The notes: a model not told the origin generated them from the letters alone. A stretch of 55,500 bases of DNA from Levilactobacillus fuyuanensis (GCF_003946395.1 NZ_RHNZ01000019.1:1-55500), one strand, 5' to 3'. Numbered from the stretch's first letter, positions 1-8,867 are shown. Program-made: numbers and translations.

Positions 1-9
1 TTTTGCTAT

Positions 10-34
10 CCGCCCGCATAGCGGGTGGGTTTTT
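10..34 (+). terminator. Intrinsic terminator of a gene left of the window
   Basis: A GC-rich hairpin (CCGCCCGC, loop ATA, GCGGGTGGG) is followed by five T. It faces right, so it ends a transcript that starts outside the window. Confidence 0.75.
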
Positions 35-79
35 GTTTCGCACGCTTTAGCGTGCTCAACTGGGCCTAAAGGCAATACT

Positions 80-115
80 AAAAAAGGTTCCTTGACCTTA
101 TCAGTCAAAGAACCC
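80..115 (-). terminator. Intrinsic terminator of the first Apf-like gene
   Basis: On the minus strand a stem GGTTCTTTGAC / GTCAAGGAACC is followed by a run of six T, just downstream of the stop at 135. Confidence 0.85.
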
Positions 116-134
116 CTACATATTTACGATTTAA

Positions 135-485
135 TTAGAACCAACCCCAGGATAACCAGTGGCGCTTAGCCTGCGTCCACGTGCCATAACGGCTATGCGC
201 GTAACGGTCAGCCGTCTTTTCTTGGTTAGCCTTACTGTAATCACCCTTCAAGTATGAGCGGGTCAACTGGTACTTCCCGTAATACCGGCCGTTGCTGGCG
301 CGGTAGTTACCGCCAGATTCCTTATTAGCGATCCAGGCCTTAGCCTTCTTTTCGCTCTTAGACAGGGTGCAAACGTACTTCACGCTAGCTTCTGCCGTAG
401 TGGTCGTGCCAGCAACTGAGGAAACGCTAGGTAGAACCATTGAAACAACCATTAACATAACCATAAACAGTGACTTAAGCTTCAA
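135..485 (-). CDS. Short secreted protein with Apf-type C-terminal domain
   Basis: A 116-residue exported protein. Residues 1-26 are a signal peptide (basic start, hydrophobic core, Ala-rich end). The second half (about 50-116) carries the pattern AWIANKESGGNYRASNG, YYGKYQLTRSYL and a Trp-rich end, as in the C-terminal domain of lactobacillus aggregation-promoting factor and related small lysozyme-fold proteins. The Glu of KESGG is the residue expected at the catalytic position of that fold. Unlike its two neighbours it has no LysM domain and no Ser/Thr linker, so how it binds the wall is unclear. The start is TTG, chosen because AGGAGG lies 8 bases upstream. A muralytic role is inferred from the fold only. 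Confidence 0.8.
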   Translation of the reverse strand: MKLKSLFMVMLMVVSMVLPSVSSVAGTTTTAEASVKYVCTLSKSEKKAKAWIANKESGGNYRASNGRYYGKYQLTRSYLKGDYSKANQEKTADRYAHSRYGTWTQAKRHWLSWGWF

Positions 486-555
486 TGTGGTCCCCTCCTA
501 GCGAATTTGTTAAGAACAGCATAACGTTATTAAGTTACAGGAAAGTTGTCCGAAT

Positions 556-572
556 GTTACGAAACAGTAACA
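556..572 (-). promoter_or_regulatory. Candidate WalR-type box
   Basis: On the minus strand TGTTAC-N5-CGTAAC matches the known WalR/YycF pattern TGTWAH-N5-TGTWAH with one mismatch. It lies about 70 bases upstream of the start at 485. WalR control of wall hydrolases is established in Firmicutes; its use here is inferred. Confidence 0.4.
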
Positions 573-633
573 GCGACCCCCACTTTTAACAAAATGGGGT
601 GAAAATCCCTGATTTACACGCTTTTAGGGACGC

Positions 634-672
634 AAAAACGACGGTCCACCCTTTCAGGTTTTACCGTCGTTT
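634..672 (-). terminator. Intrinsic terminator of the first LysM/Apf gene
   Basis: On the minus strand a ten-base stem AAACGACGGT / ACCGTCGTTT encloses a 19-base loop and runs into five T. It sits about 50 bases past the stop at 721. Confidence 0.8.
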
Positions 673-720
673 CTTATTTTAGTTGCTTAACTGACTAAAT
701 TTAGTGACGCGTGGCTCAGT

Positions 721-1335
721 TTAGTACCAGCCGTTTGCTTGCCAGAAGGACTTTGCAGCTGCCCATGAACCGTAACGGGAAGAAACGTAGTTGTTCGCAA
801 CCTTTTCTTGGTTAGCGGCAGAGTAGTCCCCATTGAGGTAAGACTTACTTAATTGATACTTACCGTAATAGTTCCCGTTAGAGGCCGTGTATGAGCCGCC
901 AGATTCCTTGTTGGCAATCCAAGACTTGGCTGAAGATGAGTCAGACGTTGAAGAACTCGTCGTGCTCGTTGCAGCTGAGCTCGTCGTCCCAGTAGAAGCA
1001 GTGGACGTGCTGTAGTTGCTCGTACCAGTCGTGGCACTCGTCGTTGACTTGCTTGGTGTCGTTGCTTGGCTAGTCGTGGTCGTTGATGTTGAAGCCGTTG
1101 AGCCAGGAACCACTAAGGATTCACCCACGTAAATTAAGTTGACGTTCTTTAAGCTGTTTGCTTTTTCGATTGAAGAAACACTTGAACTGTATTGGTTAGC
1201 GATCTTTGCGACAGTGTCTCCCGACTTCACCGTTACCCGGACGTCGGCGTTAGCGGAAGTGGTGCCTGCGAATAAACCTGCACCTAAGACTGCGGCAGTA
1301 CCTAAAGTAGTAACTAAAGCTTTTTTGATATTCAT
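721..1335 (-). CDS. Secreted LysM protein with Apf-type C-terminal domain (copy 1)
   Basis: A 204-residue exported wall protein. Residues 1-30 form a signal peptide ending ANA. A single LysM domain (about 33-77, from VKSGDTVAKIANQY to YVGESLVVP) should bind peptidoglycan. A Ser/Thr-rich linker (about 80-137) follows, then a C-terminal domain with WIANKESGGSYTASNG and YYGKYQLSKSYL, as in aggregation-promoting factor (Apf) proteins. The KESGG Glu is the likely catalytic residue if it acts on the wall. It is a paralogue of the gene at 1899-2513, with near-identical leader and C-terminus. The Shine-Dalgarno GGAGG sits 12 bases from the ATG, a long spacing shared with the paralogue. Wall remodelling or a cell-shape role is inferred. 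Confidence 0.88.
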   Translation of the reverse strand: MNIKKALVTTLGTAAVLGAGLFAGTTSANADVRVTVKSGDTVAKIANQYSSSVSSIEKANSLKNVNLIYVGESLVVPGSTASTSTTTTSQATTPSKSTTSATTGTSNYSTSTASTGTTSSAATSTTSSSTSDSSSAKSWIANKESGGSYTASNGNYYGKYQLSKSYLNGDYSAANQEKVANNYVSSRYGSWAAAKSFWQANGWY

Positions 1336-1831
1336 AGAAATGAATGTCCTCCTTTTGATTTAAGTGAAGCGGTTGTCTATCAATTACTTAACGATACCTA
1401 TCATAACCTGTGGAGGTTACACCGCGATTGTTCCTGAGTTACACCCGCGTTAAGAAAAACCTGGTTAAATGACAAACTGTAACATGGTTAATGGTGCCGA
1501 AACATTAAGCCGGTTTTCGAGTGCTTCTTTGCTGAGATGTGACGGTTTTAACCTAAATCGCGAATTGTTCGGCAAAAAAGATTCAGGTCTAAAGTCTCGA
1601 AAAAACGGAAAGATTCCATCTTATTTAGAAAAAAGTCTCATTTTTTGGAAAACCACGGTCCGTTTCCCTCGATAACGCGTCAGTTTGTGACCGCAACACA
1701 ATCACACTCCCCCCCAATAGCTACTACAACTATTTTCTGATTCCTCAATACCAGTAGAAACAGGCCCATTTTCTACCTGCTACGATCCTTATTTTCCCAA
1801 TCCTCACCAACATACGTTGACCTAAAAACGC
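1336..1831. other. Intergenic region without a credible gene
   Basis: This holds the leader and promoter area of the LysM gene ending at 1335. Two GTTACA elements (1416-1421 and 1438-1443) lie exactly 22 bases apart, as TGTAAC on the gene's strand. The rest is AT-rich with no convincing ribosome binding site or coding pattern; the open frame at 1469-1675 has none. Confidence 0.6.
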
Positions 1832-1867
1832 AAAAAAGCCTCCACGGACCTGCATCCGTAGAGACTT
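1832..1867 (-). terminator. Intrinsic terminator of the second LysM/Apf gene
   Basis: On the minus strand a stem of two blocks (GTCTC/GAGGC and ACGGA/TCCGT) is followed by six T, 30 bases past the stop at 1899. Confidence 0.8.
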
Positions 1868-1898
1868 ACTTGATTTAAACGATTAGATTAGCTGAGTT

Positions 1899-2513
1899 TT
1901 AGTACCAGCCGTTTGCTTGCCAGAATGATTGCGCAGCAGACCATGAACCATAACGGGAGGTAACGTAAGAGTTAGCCACCTTTTCTTGGTTGGCAGCTGA
2001 GTAGTCACCGTTTAAGTAGGAAGAACTCAATTGGTACTTACCTACGTATTGGCCGTTACGAGCTGAGTATGAACCACCGGATTCCTTACCCGCGATCCAA
2101 GCCTTGGCACTGGCTTCGGAGCCAGAAACACCAGTAGACGCAGTCGTGTTGCTGCTAGTAGAAGCTTGGTTAGAGTAAGAAGTGGTTGCTTGGCTAGTCG
2201 TGGATTGACTAGTTTGCGTAGAAGCGTTGTTACTGTAGTTTTGGTTAGAAACAGTAGCAGCAGTCGTTGACGTCGTCGTGCTCGTAGGCACGTTCAACGT
2301 TTGACCAACGTAAATCAAGCTACTGTTAGCAAGGCTGTTAGCCTTTTCGATGGCGTTAACGGACGTCTTGTACGTGTTAGCTAATGACCAAACAGAATCC
2401 CCCTGCTTGACCGTAACAGTATCGGCGTTAGCCGTTTGAGTAGTAGCGAAGAAACCGGCACCGACAATAGCGGCCGTTCCTAAAGTAGTAACTAAAGCTT
2501 TTTTGATATTCAT
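1899..2513 (-). CDS. Secreted LysM protein with Apf-type C-terminal domain (copy 2)
   Basis: A paralogue of 721-1335 with exactly the same length (204 residues). The signal peptide starts with the same 15 residues (MNIKKALVTTLGTAA) and ends ANA. One LysM (about 32-76, VKQGDSVWSLANTY to YVGQTLNVP) and a Ser/Thr/Gln linker follow. The C-terminal Apf-type domain has WIAGKESGGSYSARNG and ends QANGWY, like copy 1. The linker has diverged most. GGAGG lies about 13 bases from the ATG. Role: peptidoglycan-bound surface protein, possibly a wall hydrolase; by family only. Its own terminator and promoter region make it monocistronic. Confidence 0.88.
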   Translation of the reverse strand: MNIKKALVTTLGTAAIVGAGFFATTQTANADTVTVKQGDSVWSLANTYKTSVNAIEKANSLANSSLIYVGQTLNVPTSTTTSTTAATVSNQNYSNNASTQTSQSTTSQATTSYSNQASTSSNTTASTGVSGSEASAKAWIAGKESGGSYSARNGQYVGKYQLSSSYLNGDYSAANQEKVANSYVTSRYGSWSAAQSFWQANGWY

Positions 2514-2902
2514 AAGAAATGAATGTCCTCCTTTGTTTGCTTAACGGATATTAGAATAACTGATGGGTATTACATTCAAATTGATGTTAGATTACGCGGA
2601 GGTTAAGAAAAATATTACATTGTGACATTCCGTAATATTTGTAATGATAGCGTAATATAAAACGCTTTAATCAACCAATTTTTACCCATTTTGGGCAAAA
2701 CGAGGGCCAATTTTGTGTGCACTTTGCACTGAAAAATCGTGTTTTTTTGTCATAATTAATGATAATTCGATGAAAATACACCATTTTTCCGAAGGATTTT
2801 GGAAATTTTCGGAAATCACGCCCAATTTAGAGGCCAAAAAAACGGTAAATTTCGCTGAAATCATCTTCTTCAGCAAAACCTACCGCTAATGCTATTCATT
2901 AT
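2514..2902. other. Intergenic region with WalR-like repeats, no credible gene
   Basis: TGTAAT-N5-CGTAAT occurs at 2640-2656 on the plus strand, with another CGTAAT at 2631. This resembles the WalR direct repeat but is inverted relative to the LysM gene. The open frame at 2682-2876 has no ribosome binding site and a composition like non-coding AT-rich DNA, so I do not call it. Confidence 0.5.
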
Positions 2903-3373
2903 TTATAAGGGGAATTCATCCTTCATGCCGGTCGCAATCTCATCCGGCGTATTCGCTGTAAAGCTGTCTTGGATCGTAAAATCCCCAACTTCCGCCCACT
3001 TCCGCAAGTATGGCAAGCTCTCGTCTACCCGGCTACTAGCACTCGTCACAAACGGAATCACTGTCTTACCAGCCAACTGGGTAGTCGTCAAGAAGTTCTG
3101 AATGAGCCGTGGTGGCTGATGGTACCAGGTTGGGAATCCTAAATAAAGCGTCTCAACTTGACTCACATCGACGGGGTCAAACTCAGGTAACTTACGCTGC
3201 TCATTCTCGGCGTCGGTCCGCGCGACCAACTGCTGGAAGCCTGTCGTGGGATACGGATCACTAGCTTTCAGCCGAACCGGAGTTAGCTGCAGGTATCGGC
3301 CCACCGCCTCGGCGGCCGTTTGGGTCCGTCCTGATACAGAGAAGTACACAACTGCTGTTTTTGTTTGTGGCAT
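2903..3373 (-). CDS. Flavodoxin-family protein
   Basis: A 156-residue cytoplasmic protein. The N-terminus VVYFSVSGRTQTAAEAVGRYL is the FMN phosphate-binding loop of flavodoxins. LYLGFPTWYHQPPRLIQNFL matches the second FMN-contact loop (GxPxW) of the flavodoxin_4 or NAD(P)H-oxidoreductase subgroup, and PFVTSASSRVD the third. It should carry FMN and pass electrons to an unknown partner. GAGGAGG lies 7 bases upstream of the ATG. It stands alone between adhE and the LysM genes, all on the same strand. Confidence 0.85.
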   Translation of the reverse strand: MPQTKTAVVYFSVSGRTQTAAEAVGRYLQLTPVRLKASDPYPTTGFQQLVARTDAENEQRKLPEFDPVDVSQVETLYLGFPTWYHQPPRLIQNFLTTTQLAGKTVIPFVTSASSRVDESLPYLRKWAEVGDFTIQDSFTANTPDEIATGMKDEFPL

Positions 3374-3532
3374 AATGATTCCTCCTCAGATTAATTTGAC
3401 GCCTTAAGCATAACGCTGTTTAGGGACTAACGGTAATGATTATTCCTATATTATAGAAGAAACGCGTTTATTAAGGCGTAAATTCACAGCCGTTCACCCC
3501 CTAGTTTTCCCCTTAGAGATTGCAAAAACGGC

Positions 3533-3564
3533 CACTCCATTCAGAGTGACCGTTCCCGGTTAAG
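3533..3564 (-). terminator. Intrinsic terminator of adhE
   Basis: On the minus strand stem AACGGTCACTC / GGAGTGGCCGTT with loop TGAAT and a five-T run, directly after the stop of adhE. Confidence 0.85.
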
Positions 3565-3566
3565 CG

Positions 3567-6185
3567 CTATTTTTCGACGTTCTTGCCGTCGTATTCATCA
3601 ATCATGATTTGCTTTAATTCAGAAACTAATGGTTCCTTAGGGTTAGCAGTCGTGCATTGGTCACCGAAGGCCAATTCTGCCAAGTGGGCAACAACCTTGT
3701 CGAAGTGGGCCTTGTCCACACCGTTAGCCTTCAAGCTCAAGGTAACGCCAACTGAGTGAGCCAAGTCAATAACCTTCTTGACTAAGGCTTCCTTCAGTTC
3801 TTCTTTGGTGTTCCCTGGTAAGCCCAGGTAACGGGCGATTTGGGCGTAGTCTTCGTCAGCACGGAAGTATTCGTACTTAGGCCACATAGCCAGCTTCGTT
3901 GGTTCCTTGAAGTTGTAACGAATAACGTGTGGCAAGGTGATGGCGATAGCCAAACCATGAGGTAAGCCGAATTCCCCACCTAACTTGTGGGCAATCGAGT
4001 GGTCAACCCCGAGGAAGGCGTTAGCAAAGGCCATCCCGGCAAGTGTTGAAGCGTTATGCATTTCTTCACGTGCCGTCACATCACCATTGTAAGAGTTAGT
4101 CAGGTTGTCCATAACTAACTTGATGGCTTGTAATGACCATGGCCGGGTGTAATCGGAAGCCATTGCGGAAACGTAAGATTCGATGGCGTGGGTTAAGACG
4201 TCTAATCCAGAGTAAGCCACCGTCTTCTTTGGTACCGTTTGGATAAATTGTGAATCCACGATAGCCACGTCAGGCGTCAAAGCGTAGTCGGCCAGTGGGT
4301 ATTTCACGTGAGTCTTGGAATCAGTGATGACGGAGAATGGCGTCACTTCTGAGCCAGTCCCAGACGTCGTTGGAATTGCGACGAATTGGGCCTTGTGTGG
4401 CTTGTGGAACTTGTAAGTCCGCTTCCGAATGTCCAAGAACTTCTGCTTAGCACCGAAGAAGCTAGCGTTAGGATCTTCGTAGAATAACCACATGTTCTTA
4501 GCGGCATCGATTGGTGACCCACCACCTAAGGCGATGATCGTATCTGGCTTAAATGTCCGCATCTGAGCGACCCCACGTTCAACCGTGTCAGTCGTTGGAT
4601 CTGGTTCAACGTCGGAGAAGAGGGAGTATTCGATACCACCTGGTTGGCGCTTCAATTCGTTTAAGACGGTGTCGATGTAACCCAATTCAACCATGGATGG
4701 GCTGGTTACCAGGAAGACCCGCTTGATGCCAGGCATATCGTCGAGGTAACGGACAGACGTCTTTTCAAAGTAAACTCGAGGTAATTTAATCCATTGCATA
4801 TTATTTCGCCGCTTTGCAATCGTTTTGATGTTCAACAGGTCAAATGAGGAAACGTTATGGGATACGGAGTTCTTACCCCATGAACCAGTCCCCAGCGTCA
4901 ATGAAGGAATCATTTCGTTGTAGAGGTTCCCAATACCACCGATAGCGGATGGCGTGTTGACCAGCACCCGGCTAGCCTTCATCTTAATCCCAAATTCAGT
5001 AGCTAAGTCGTCATCCATCGTGTGAATGCCGGCCGTGTGACCTAAACCACCGAAATGGAGAAGTTCATCACAAAGTCTGAATGCATCCTCGTGGCTCTTT
5101 GCTTTGTAAACGGAAAGAACTGGAGATAGCTTTTCTTGTGAAAGTGGGAACTTAGGACCAACGCCCTTCAATTCAGCAGCCAGCACCTTGGTTGTAGCTG
5201 GAACCTTGATGCCAGCAATCTCAGCAATCTTCTGTGCGGACATCCCTGCGATAGGCCCCTTGACCCCGCCTTCTGGACGGAACATTGCGTCAGCTAAGGC
5301 TTTTTCGTCGCTCTTCTTAATGAAGAAGACGCCACGGTCTTCCATTTCCTTCTTAACGGTGTCGTAGATTTCTTGGTCGATCACGGCACTGTTTTCAGAA
5401 GCACAGACCATCCCGTTATCAAACGTCTTGGAAAGGACGATGTCGTAGACGGAACGCTTGATGTTGGCCGTCTTTTCAATGTAAGCTGGACCGTTACCAG
5501 GGCCAACACCTAAGGCTGGCTTCCCAGTTGAGTAAGCGGCCTTAACCATACCAGGACCACCGGTAGCCAAGACACTGGCAACCATTGGGTGGTTCATCAA
5601 TGCTGTCGTAGCTTCCAAGCTAGGCTTGTCGATCCATTGGATAACACCTTCTGGCGCACCAGCAGCAATCGCAGCGTCGCGGACAACTTTAGCAGCCATC
5701 ACGGAAGACTTCTGTGCTTGTGGGTGGAAGGCGAAGATGATTGGGTTCCGCGTCTTAACGGCGATCAATGACTTGAACATTGCCGTTGACGTTGGGTTGG
5801 TTACAGGCGTTACCCCGGCCAAGATTCCCAGTGGTTCAGCAACAGTGATCAGTTGACGTTCGCGGTCATCTTTGATGATGCCGACCGTCTTGTCGTTCTT
5901 GATGGAGTGCCAGATTTCTTCAGTGGCAAACATGTTCTTAACAGCCTTGTCTTCCATCACACCACGGCCAGTTTCTTCAAAGGCCGCCTTGGCTAATTCC
6001 ATATGGTGGTCCAAACCAGCAATCGCCATTTGGTGGACGATGTGGTCAACTTTTTCTTGGGTAAAGTCATCCATGGCGCAGAGGGCGTCGTGGGCTTTAG
6101 CGGTCAACCGGTCGATCATTTGGTCAACGGTTTCCGTACTTTCTTCTTTTTTTACTTTTGGATTTTCTTTCACGTCTTTTAACAT
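3567..6185 (-). CDS. adhE: Bifunctional acetaldehyde-CoA/alcohol dehydrogenase AdhE
   Basis: It reduces acetyl-CoA to acetaldehyde and then ethanol, oxidising two NADH; in heterofermenters this is the main electron outlet. Of 872 residues, about 1-440 are the aldehyde dehydrogenase domain with the catalytic Cys near residue 261 (MVCASENS). About 460-872 are the iron-dependent alcohol dehydrogenase domain, with GGGSPIDAAK for NAD binding and metal-site His residues in LTHAIESYVS and VDHSIAHKLGGEFGLPHG. Length is normal for AdhE, which forms spirosomes. The start at 6185 is preferred over one 8 codons upstream because GGAGG lies 7 bases before it, inside the longer frame. Rex-like and cre-like sites lie upstream. 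Confidence 0.97.
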   Translation of the reverse strand: MLKDVKENPKVKKEESTETVDQMIDRLTAKAHDALCAMDDFTQEKVDHIVHQMAIAGLDHHMELAKAAFEETGRGVMEDKAVKNMFATEEIWHSIKNDKTVGIIKDDRERQLITVAEPLGILAGVTPVTNPTSTAMFKSLIAVKTRNPIIFAFHPQAQKSSVMAAKVVRDAAIAAGAPEGVIQWIDKPSLEATTALMNHPMVASVLATGGPGMVKAAYSTGKPALGVGPGNGPAYIEKTANIKRSVYDIVLSKTFDNGMVCASENSAVIDQEIYDTVKKEMEDRGVFFIKKSDEKALADAMFRPEGGVKGPIAGMSAQKIAEIAGIKVPATTKVLAAELKGVGPKFPLSQEKLSPVLSVYKAKSHEDAFRLCDELLHFGGLGHTAGIHTMDDDLATEFGIKMKASRVLVNTPSAIGGIGNLYNEMIPSLTLGTGSWGKNSVSHNVSSFDLLNIKTIAKRRNNMQWIKLPRVYFEKTSVRYLDDMPGIKRVFLVTSPSMVELGYIDTVLNELKRQPGGIEYSLFSDVEPDPTTDTVERGVAQMRTFKPDTIIALGGGSPIDAAKNMWLFYEDPNASFFGAKQKFLDIRKRTYKFHKPHKAQFVAIPTTSGTGSEVTPFSVITDSKTHVKYPLADYALTPDVAIVDSQFIQTVPKKTVAYSGLDVLTHAIESYVSAMASDYTRPWSLQAIKLVMDNLTNSYNGDVTAREEMHNASTLAGMAFANAFLGVDHSIAHKLGGEFGLPHGLAIAITLPHVIRYNFKEPTKLAMWPKYEYFRADEDYAQIARYLGLPGNTKEELKEALVKKVIDLAHSVGVTLSLKANGVDKAHFDKVVAHLAELAFGDQCTTANPKEPLVSELKQIMIDEYDGKNVEK

Positions 6186-6268
6186 TGTTATGCCTCCATT
6201 TGAAAACATCTTGTTAAGTTCTTCACGAGTTAAATCATATCACCTTTTTAGAATTCTGCAAGAGGTTT

Positions 6269-6286
6269 ATGTTAAAAAAATCACAA
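6269..6286 (-). promoter_or_regulatory. Candidate Rex operator of adhE
   Basis: ATGTTAAAAAAATCACAA matches the 18-base Rex pattern TTGTGAA-N4-TTCACAA at 11 of 14 defined positions, 83 bases before the adhE start. Rex senses NADH/NAD and represses adhE in many Firmicutes; here it is inferred. Confidence 0.55.
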
Positions 6287-6340
6287 CTAGGTAGACTGAC
6301 AAACAAACCCACTATCCGCAAGGCTTACGGCGATAAAGAA

Positions 6341-6354
6341 TGTAAGCGCATACA
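6341..6354 (-). promoter_or_regulatory. Candidate cre (CcpA) site of adhE
   Basis: TGTAAGCGCATACA fits TGWAANCGNTNWCA with one mismatch (A for T at position 10). It suggests carbon catabolite control of adhE. Confidence 0.6.
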
Positions 6355-6618
6355 CAGTTTTAAAAAACTTTTCAGAAAATTTTTCGATGTATTTTAAATC
6401 ACAACCCTTCGCCTTTCTTTCATAATTTCGGCGATTATGTCACTGAACCCTTTCGTTTGCCAAGTTTTTTCCACCAACTGAACGGTTTCCATACCGGCAG
6501 TGCACCGATTATGCTAAAGTTAAGATGTGAAAAATCTACAGCCTGGCTACTTAGCACGGTGAAAGCACGCTATGCCAGCCGACTGCAAATCGTAAATAAA
6601 TTCGAAAGCGTGATTTCT

Positions 6619-8412
6619 ATGCGACCTTTAGCCTTCTGGCGGGACGCGAACAGCCACTTCTTCCATCATTGGGGAAGTTACGTCACCCTAGTCTTTCTGA
6701 CCAACTTGGTCGTCAGCTACATTGCAGTGCCAATCTTTACCTGGTTGACAGCCGCTCTGATGCGTTGGCAGCATGTGCCTTACATTTCCTATACCAACGT
6801 TGGCTCCCTACTGATTCGTCATCCCCTAGCCATTCTGGGACTGATCGTCATTCTATTGGCCATTATTACCTTGATCTATTGGCAATTTGCCTACTTACTT
6901 CTAGGAATCACCAATATCCGTCACGGTCGGCCTCAAACCATGTTGGGCGTTTTAGGCGATACCATTCGCAGCATCGCCGGTGCCTCACCCAGCACATTTC
7001 TCTTCTTTATTGGCTACTTCATTGTGATCATGCCTTTTGGGAGTGAACTCTTTACGACGCCACTGCTCAACAAAGCCAAAATCCCGGCATTTATCATCAG
7101 CTACCTCATGGACAACAATGCTTTCGCCGTTCTGCTGGGGATCTTCTATGTGGGAGCTGCCTATCTGGGAATTCGGTTAATTGCCGTCCTACCCCTAATG
7201 ATGATTGACCATTACCACAGCCGTGATGCCATTCGCCTAAGTTGGCAGCGCACCCGTGGTCACTTTTGGAATTACTTTCTCAAAATTATCGTGACCCTCG
7301 TCATCGTCAGTATCGCCGTCGCCATCATCTACGGCGCACTCTACCTAGGCCAAGTTCTCTTTGATAAGACGGGAATTGCTCTGATCACCGCGACCATCAA
7401 CCTCTTTCTAATGGAGGTGATTACGGAGTTCATTGTCTGCTACGCCACCGTGATCTTTATGATGGTAATTCTCAGTAGCCACGATACTCATCAGCCCACG
7501 CCATCCGTCCTGTTTAGCTTCCGTGAACCCGCTAAAACCCGGTTACGAACTCGCCTCCTGATCATCAGTGGCTTAACGGTTATCAGTGCCGCGCTAGTTG
7601 GATTCAACTTAATCTACCTGAATGGACTGGCCATGAGTAAGCCCCTGACGATTGCTCACCGCGGGGTGGACAATGGTAACGGCGTTCAGAATACGATTCC
7701 AGCCATGGTCAAGACCAGTAAGGAACGGCCAGACTACGTTGAAATGGATATTCGGATGACGAAGGATCACCAGTTCGTGGTCATGCACGACGCCAATTTG
7801 AAAAATCTAGCTGGGTTGAATCGTAAAGTCTCAAAGATGACTCTCAAGCAATTGACCGCCGTTACAATCACGGAAAATGGCTACCAGGCCAAGATTCCGA
7901 GCTTCAACAACTACCTCAATACCGCAATCAAGCACCATCAAAAGCTGCTGATTGAAATTAAAACGGGTGGGGCCGATACCAAGGATCTGCCGGAACGCTT
8001 CTATCGGCAATTTGGTAGCCGGATTCTCACCAACCATGAACAGGTGCACACGTTGAGCTACACCATCATGAACCGTCTGAAGAAGGAACATCCCAACCTC
8101 TTTGTCAGCTATATCATGCCGTACAATCTCACCTTCCCCCAGACGCGGGCCAACGCCTACACCATGGAGGAAACTACGCTCAACGATACCTTCATCGAGC
8201 AGGCTGACCGCGAGCATAAAAAAGTTTATGCCTGGGACATCGATGACATTACCAGCATGGATCAAATGATGTTTATCGGGGTTAACGGGGTCATCACCAA
8301 CAACCTTCACCTAATTCAGCAGGAAATTAAGGACAACACGGATCATCCGAGCTACGCCAACCTCCTGTTAACGTTTATGAACGACTTAACGTTGGAAACG
8401 CAGACGCAATAG
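6619..8412 (+). CDS. Membrane-anchored glycerophosphoryl diester phosphodiesterase
   Basis: About 597 residues. The first ~320 contain six or more membrane segments (GPDPase_memb-type domain). The C-terminal ~250 are a GDPD TIM barrel with IAHRGVDNGNGVQNT, VEMDIRMTKD and VVMHDANL, giving the His, Glu, Asp and His of the active site. It should cleave glycerophosphodiesters to glycerol-3-phosphate and an alcohol, or act on lipoteichoic acid or lipid head groups at the membrane. The frame is open back to 6457. I prefer the ATG at 6619 because homologous proteins begin with MRPLAFWRDA-like sequence, though its ribosome binding site (GAAAG) is weak. Confidence 0.85.
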   Translation: MRPLAFWRDANSHFFHHWGSYVTLVFLTNLVVSYIAVPIFTWLTAALMRWQHVPYISYTNVGSLLIRHPLAILGLIVILLAIITLIYWQFAYLLLGITNIRHGRPQTMLGVLGDTIRSIAGASPSTFLFFIGYFIVIMPFGSELFTTPLLNKAKIPAFIISYLMDNNAFAVLLGIFYVGAAYLGIRLIAVLPLMMIDHYHSRDAIRLSWQRTRGHFWNYFLKIIVTLVIVSIAVAIIYGALYLGQVLFDKTGIALITATINLFLMEVITEFIVCYATVIFMMVILSSHDTHQPTPSVLFSFREPAKTRLRTRLLIISGLTVISAALVGFNLIYLNGLAMSKPLTIAHRGVDNGNGVQNTIPAMVKTSKERPDYVEMDIRMTKDHQFVVMHDANLKNLAGLNRKVSKMTLKQLTAVTITENGYQAKIPSFNNYLNTAIKHHQKLLIEIKTGGADTKDLPERFYRQFGSRILTNHEQVHTLSYTIMNRLKKEHPNLFVSYIMPYNLTFPQTRANAYTMEETTLNDTFIEQADREHKKVYAWDIDDITSMDQMMFIGVNGVITNNLHLIQQEIKDNTDHPSYANLLLTFMNDLTLETQTQ

Positions 8413-8436
8413 ACTTTAAAAATTGAAGTTTAGAAT

Positions 8437-8491
8437 AAATAAGAGTACCATGCTACTTTCAAAATCTGAAAGTGGCATGATACTCTTATTT
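8437..8491. terminator. Large bidirectional terminator
   Basis: A 24-base inverted repeat with two mismatches (AAATAAGAGTACCATGCTAC... and its partner) has a 7-base loop and lies between convergent genes. T-rich ends exist on both strands, so it probably ends both the phosphodiesterase and the toxin transcripts. Confidence 0.8.
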
Positions 8492-8498
8492 GAGTTAC

Positions 8499-8867
8499 TT
8501 AATAGATTCCAAATATATCCTTCACTGCTTCCAAAGCACGTATTCGTAGAGCCTTGCTAACATGATCCACAATTTCTCCATTTCTCGCAGCAAAATCATA
8601 TCCTAACACATTACTCAACACAGCTATTCCGTGAATTTCAGTATTTTCCAATTTCAAGCCCGCTGGAAAACCATCGGGGACAACCGAAGTAATCGGAAAT
8701 CCTACAACCATTCCAGTTCGTTCATTATAGACGTCTCCGCTAATAATTAGCATTGGCCGCCTAATATTACTTATTGCATTGTGACCACCATATTCGTGTC
8801 CAGCATGTGGTTCTGCATCAATCCAAACCAAATCACCTTGCTTAGGATACTCTACTTTACCAGACAT
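8499..8867 (-). CDS. MazF/PemK-family toxin
   Basis: A 122-residue protein of the MazF fold. GDLVWIDAEPHAGHEYGG, RRPMLIIS, YNERTGMVVGFPITS and the later LSNVLGYDF track the MazF/PemK pattern (GDIVWVDFxPxxGHEQ, RPALVLS, YNxxTGLVVVCPITS). Family members are sequence-specific endoribonucleases that arrest growth. Compared with the pattern there is a short insertion (HNAISNI) before RRP. The gene overlaps the antitoxin by 11 bases, antitoxin first, the usual order for MazEF, so the two are translationally coupled. Confidence 0.88.
   Translation of the reverse strand: MSGKVEYPKQGDLVWIDAEPHAGHEYGGHNAISNIRRPMLIISGDVYNERTGMVVGFPITSVVPDGFPAGLKLENTEIHGIAVLSNVLGYDFAARNGEIVDHVSKALRIRALEAVKDIFGIY

Larger units (their letters stand above)
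6186..6618. other. adhE upstream regulatory region
   Basis: Non-coding region between adhE and the divergent phosphodiesterase gene. It holds the Rex-like and cre-like sites listed separately, plus a further TTGTGA half-site (minus strand, near 6398). No clear -10 or -35 pair could be fixed for adhE. Confidence 0.6.

Noticed and set aside
1469-1675. Open frame of 68 codons
   Set aside because: No ribosome binding site, lies in the AT-rich leader region of the LysM genes and has no recognisable protein pattern.
2682-2876. Open frame of 64 codons on the minus strand
   Set aside because: No ribosome binding site and biased, low-complexity AT-rich composition.
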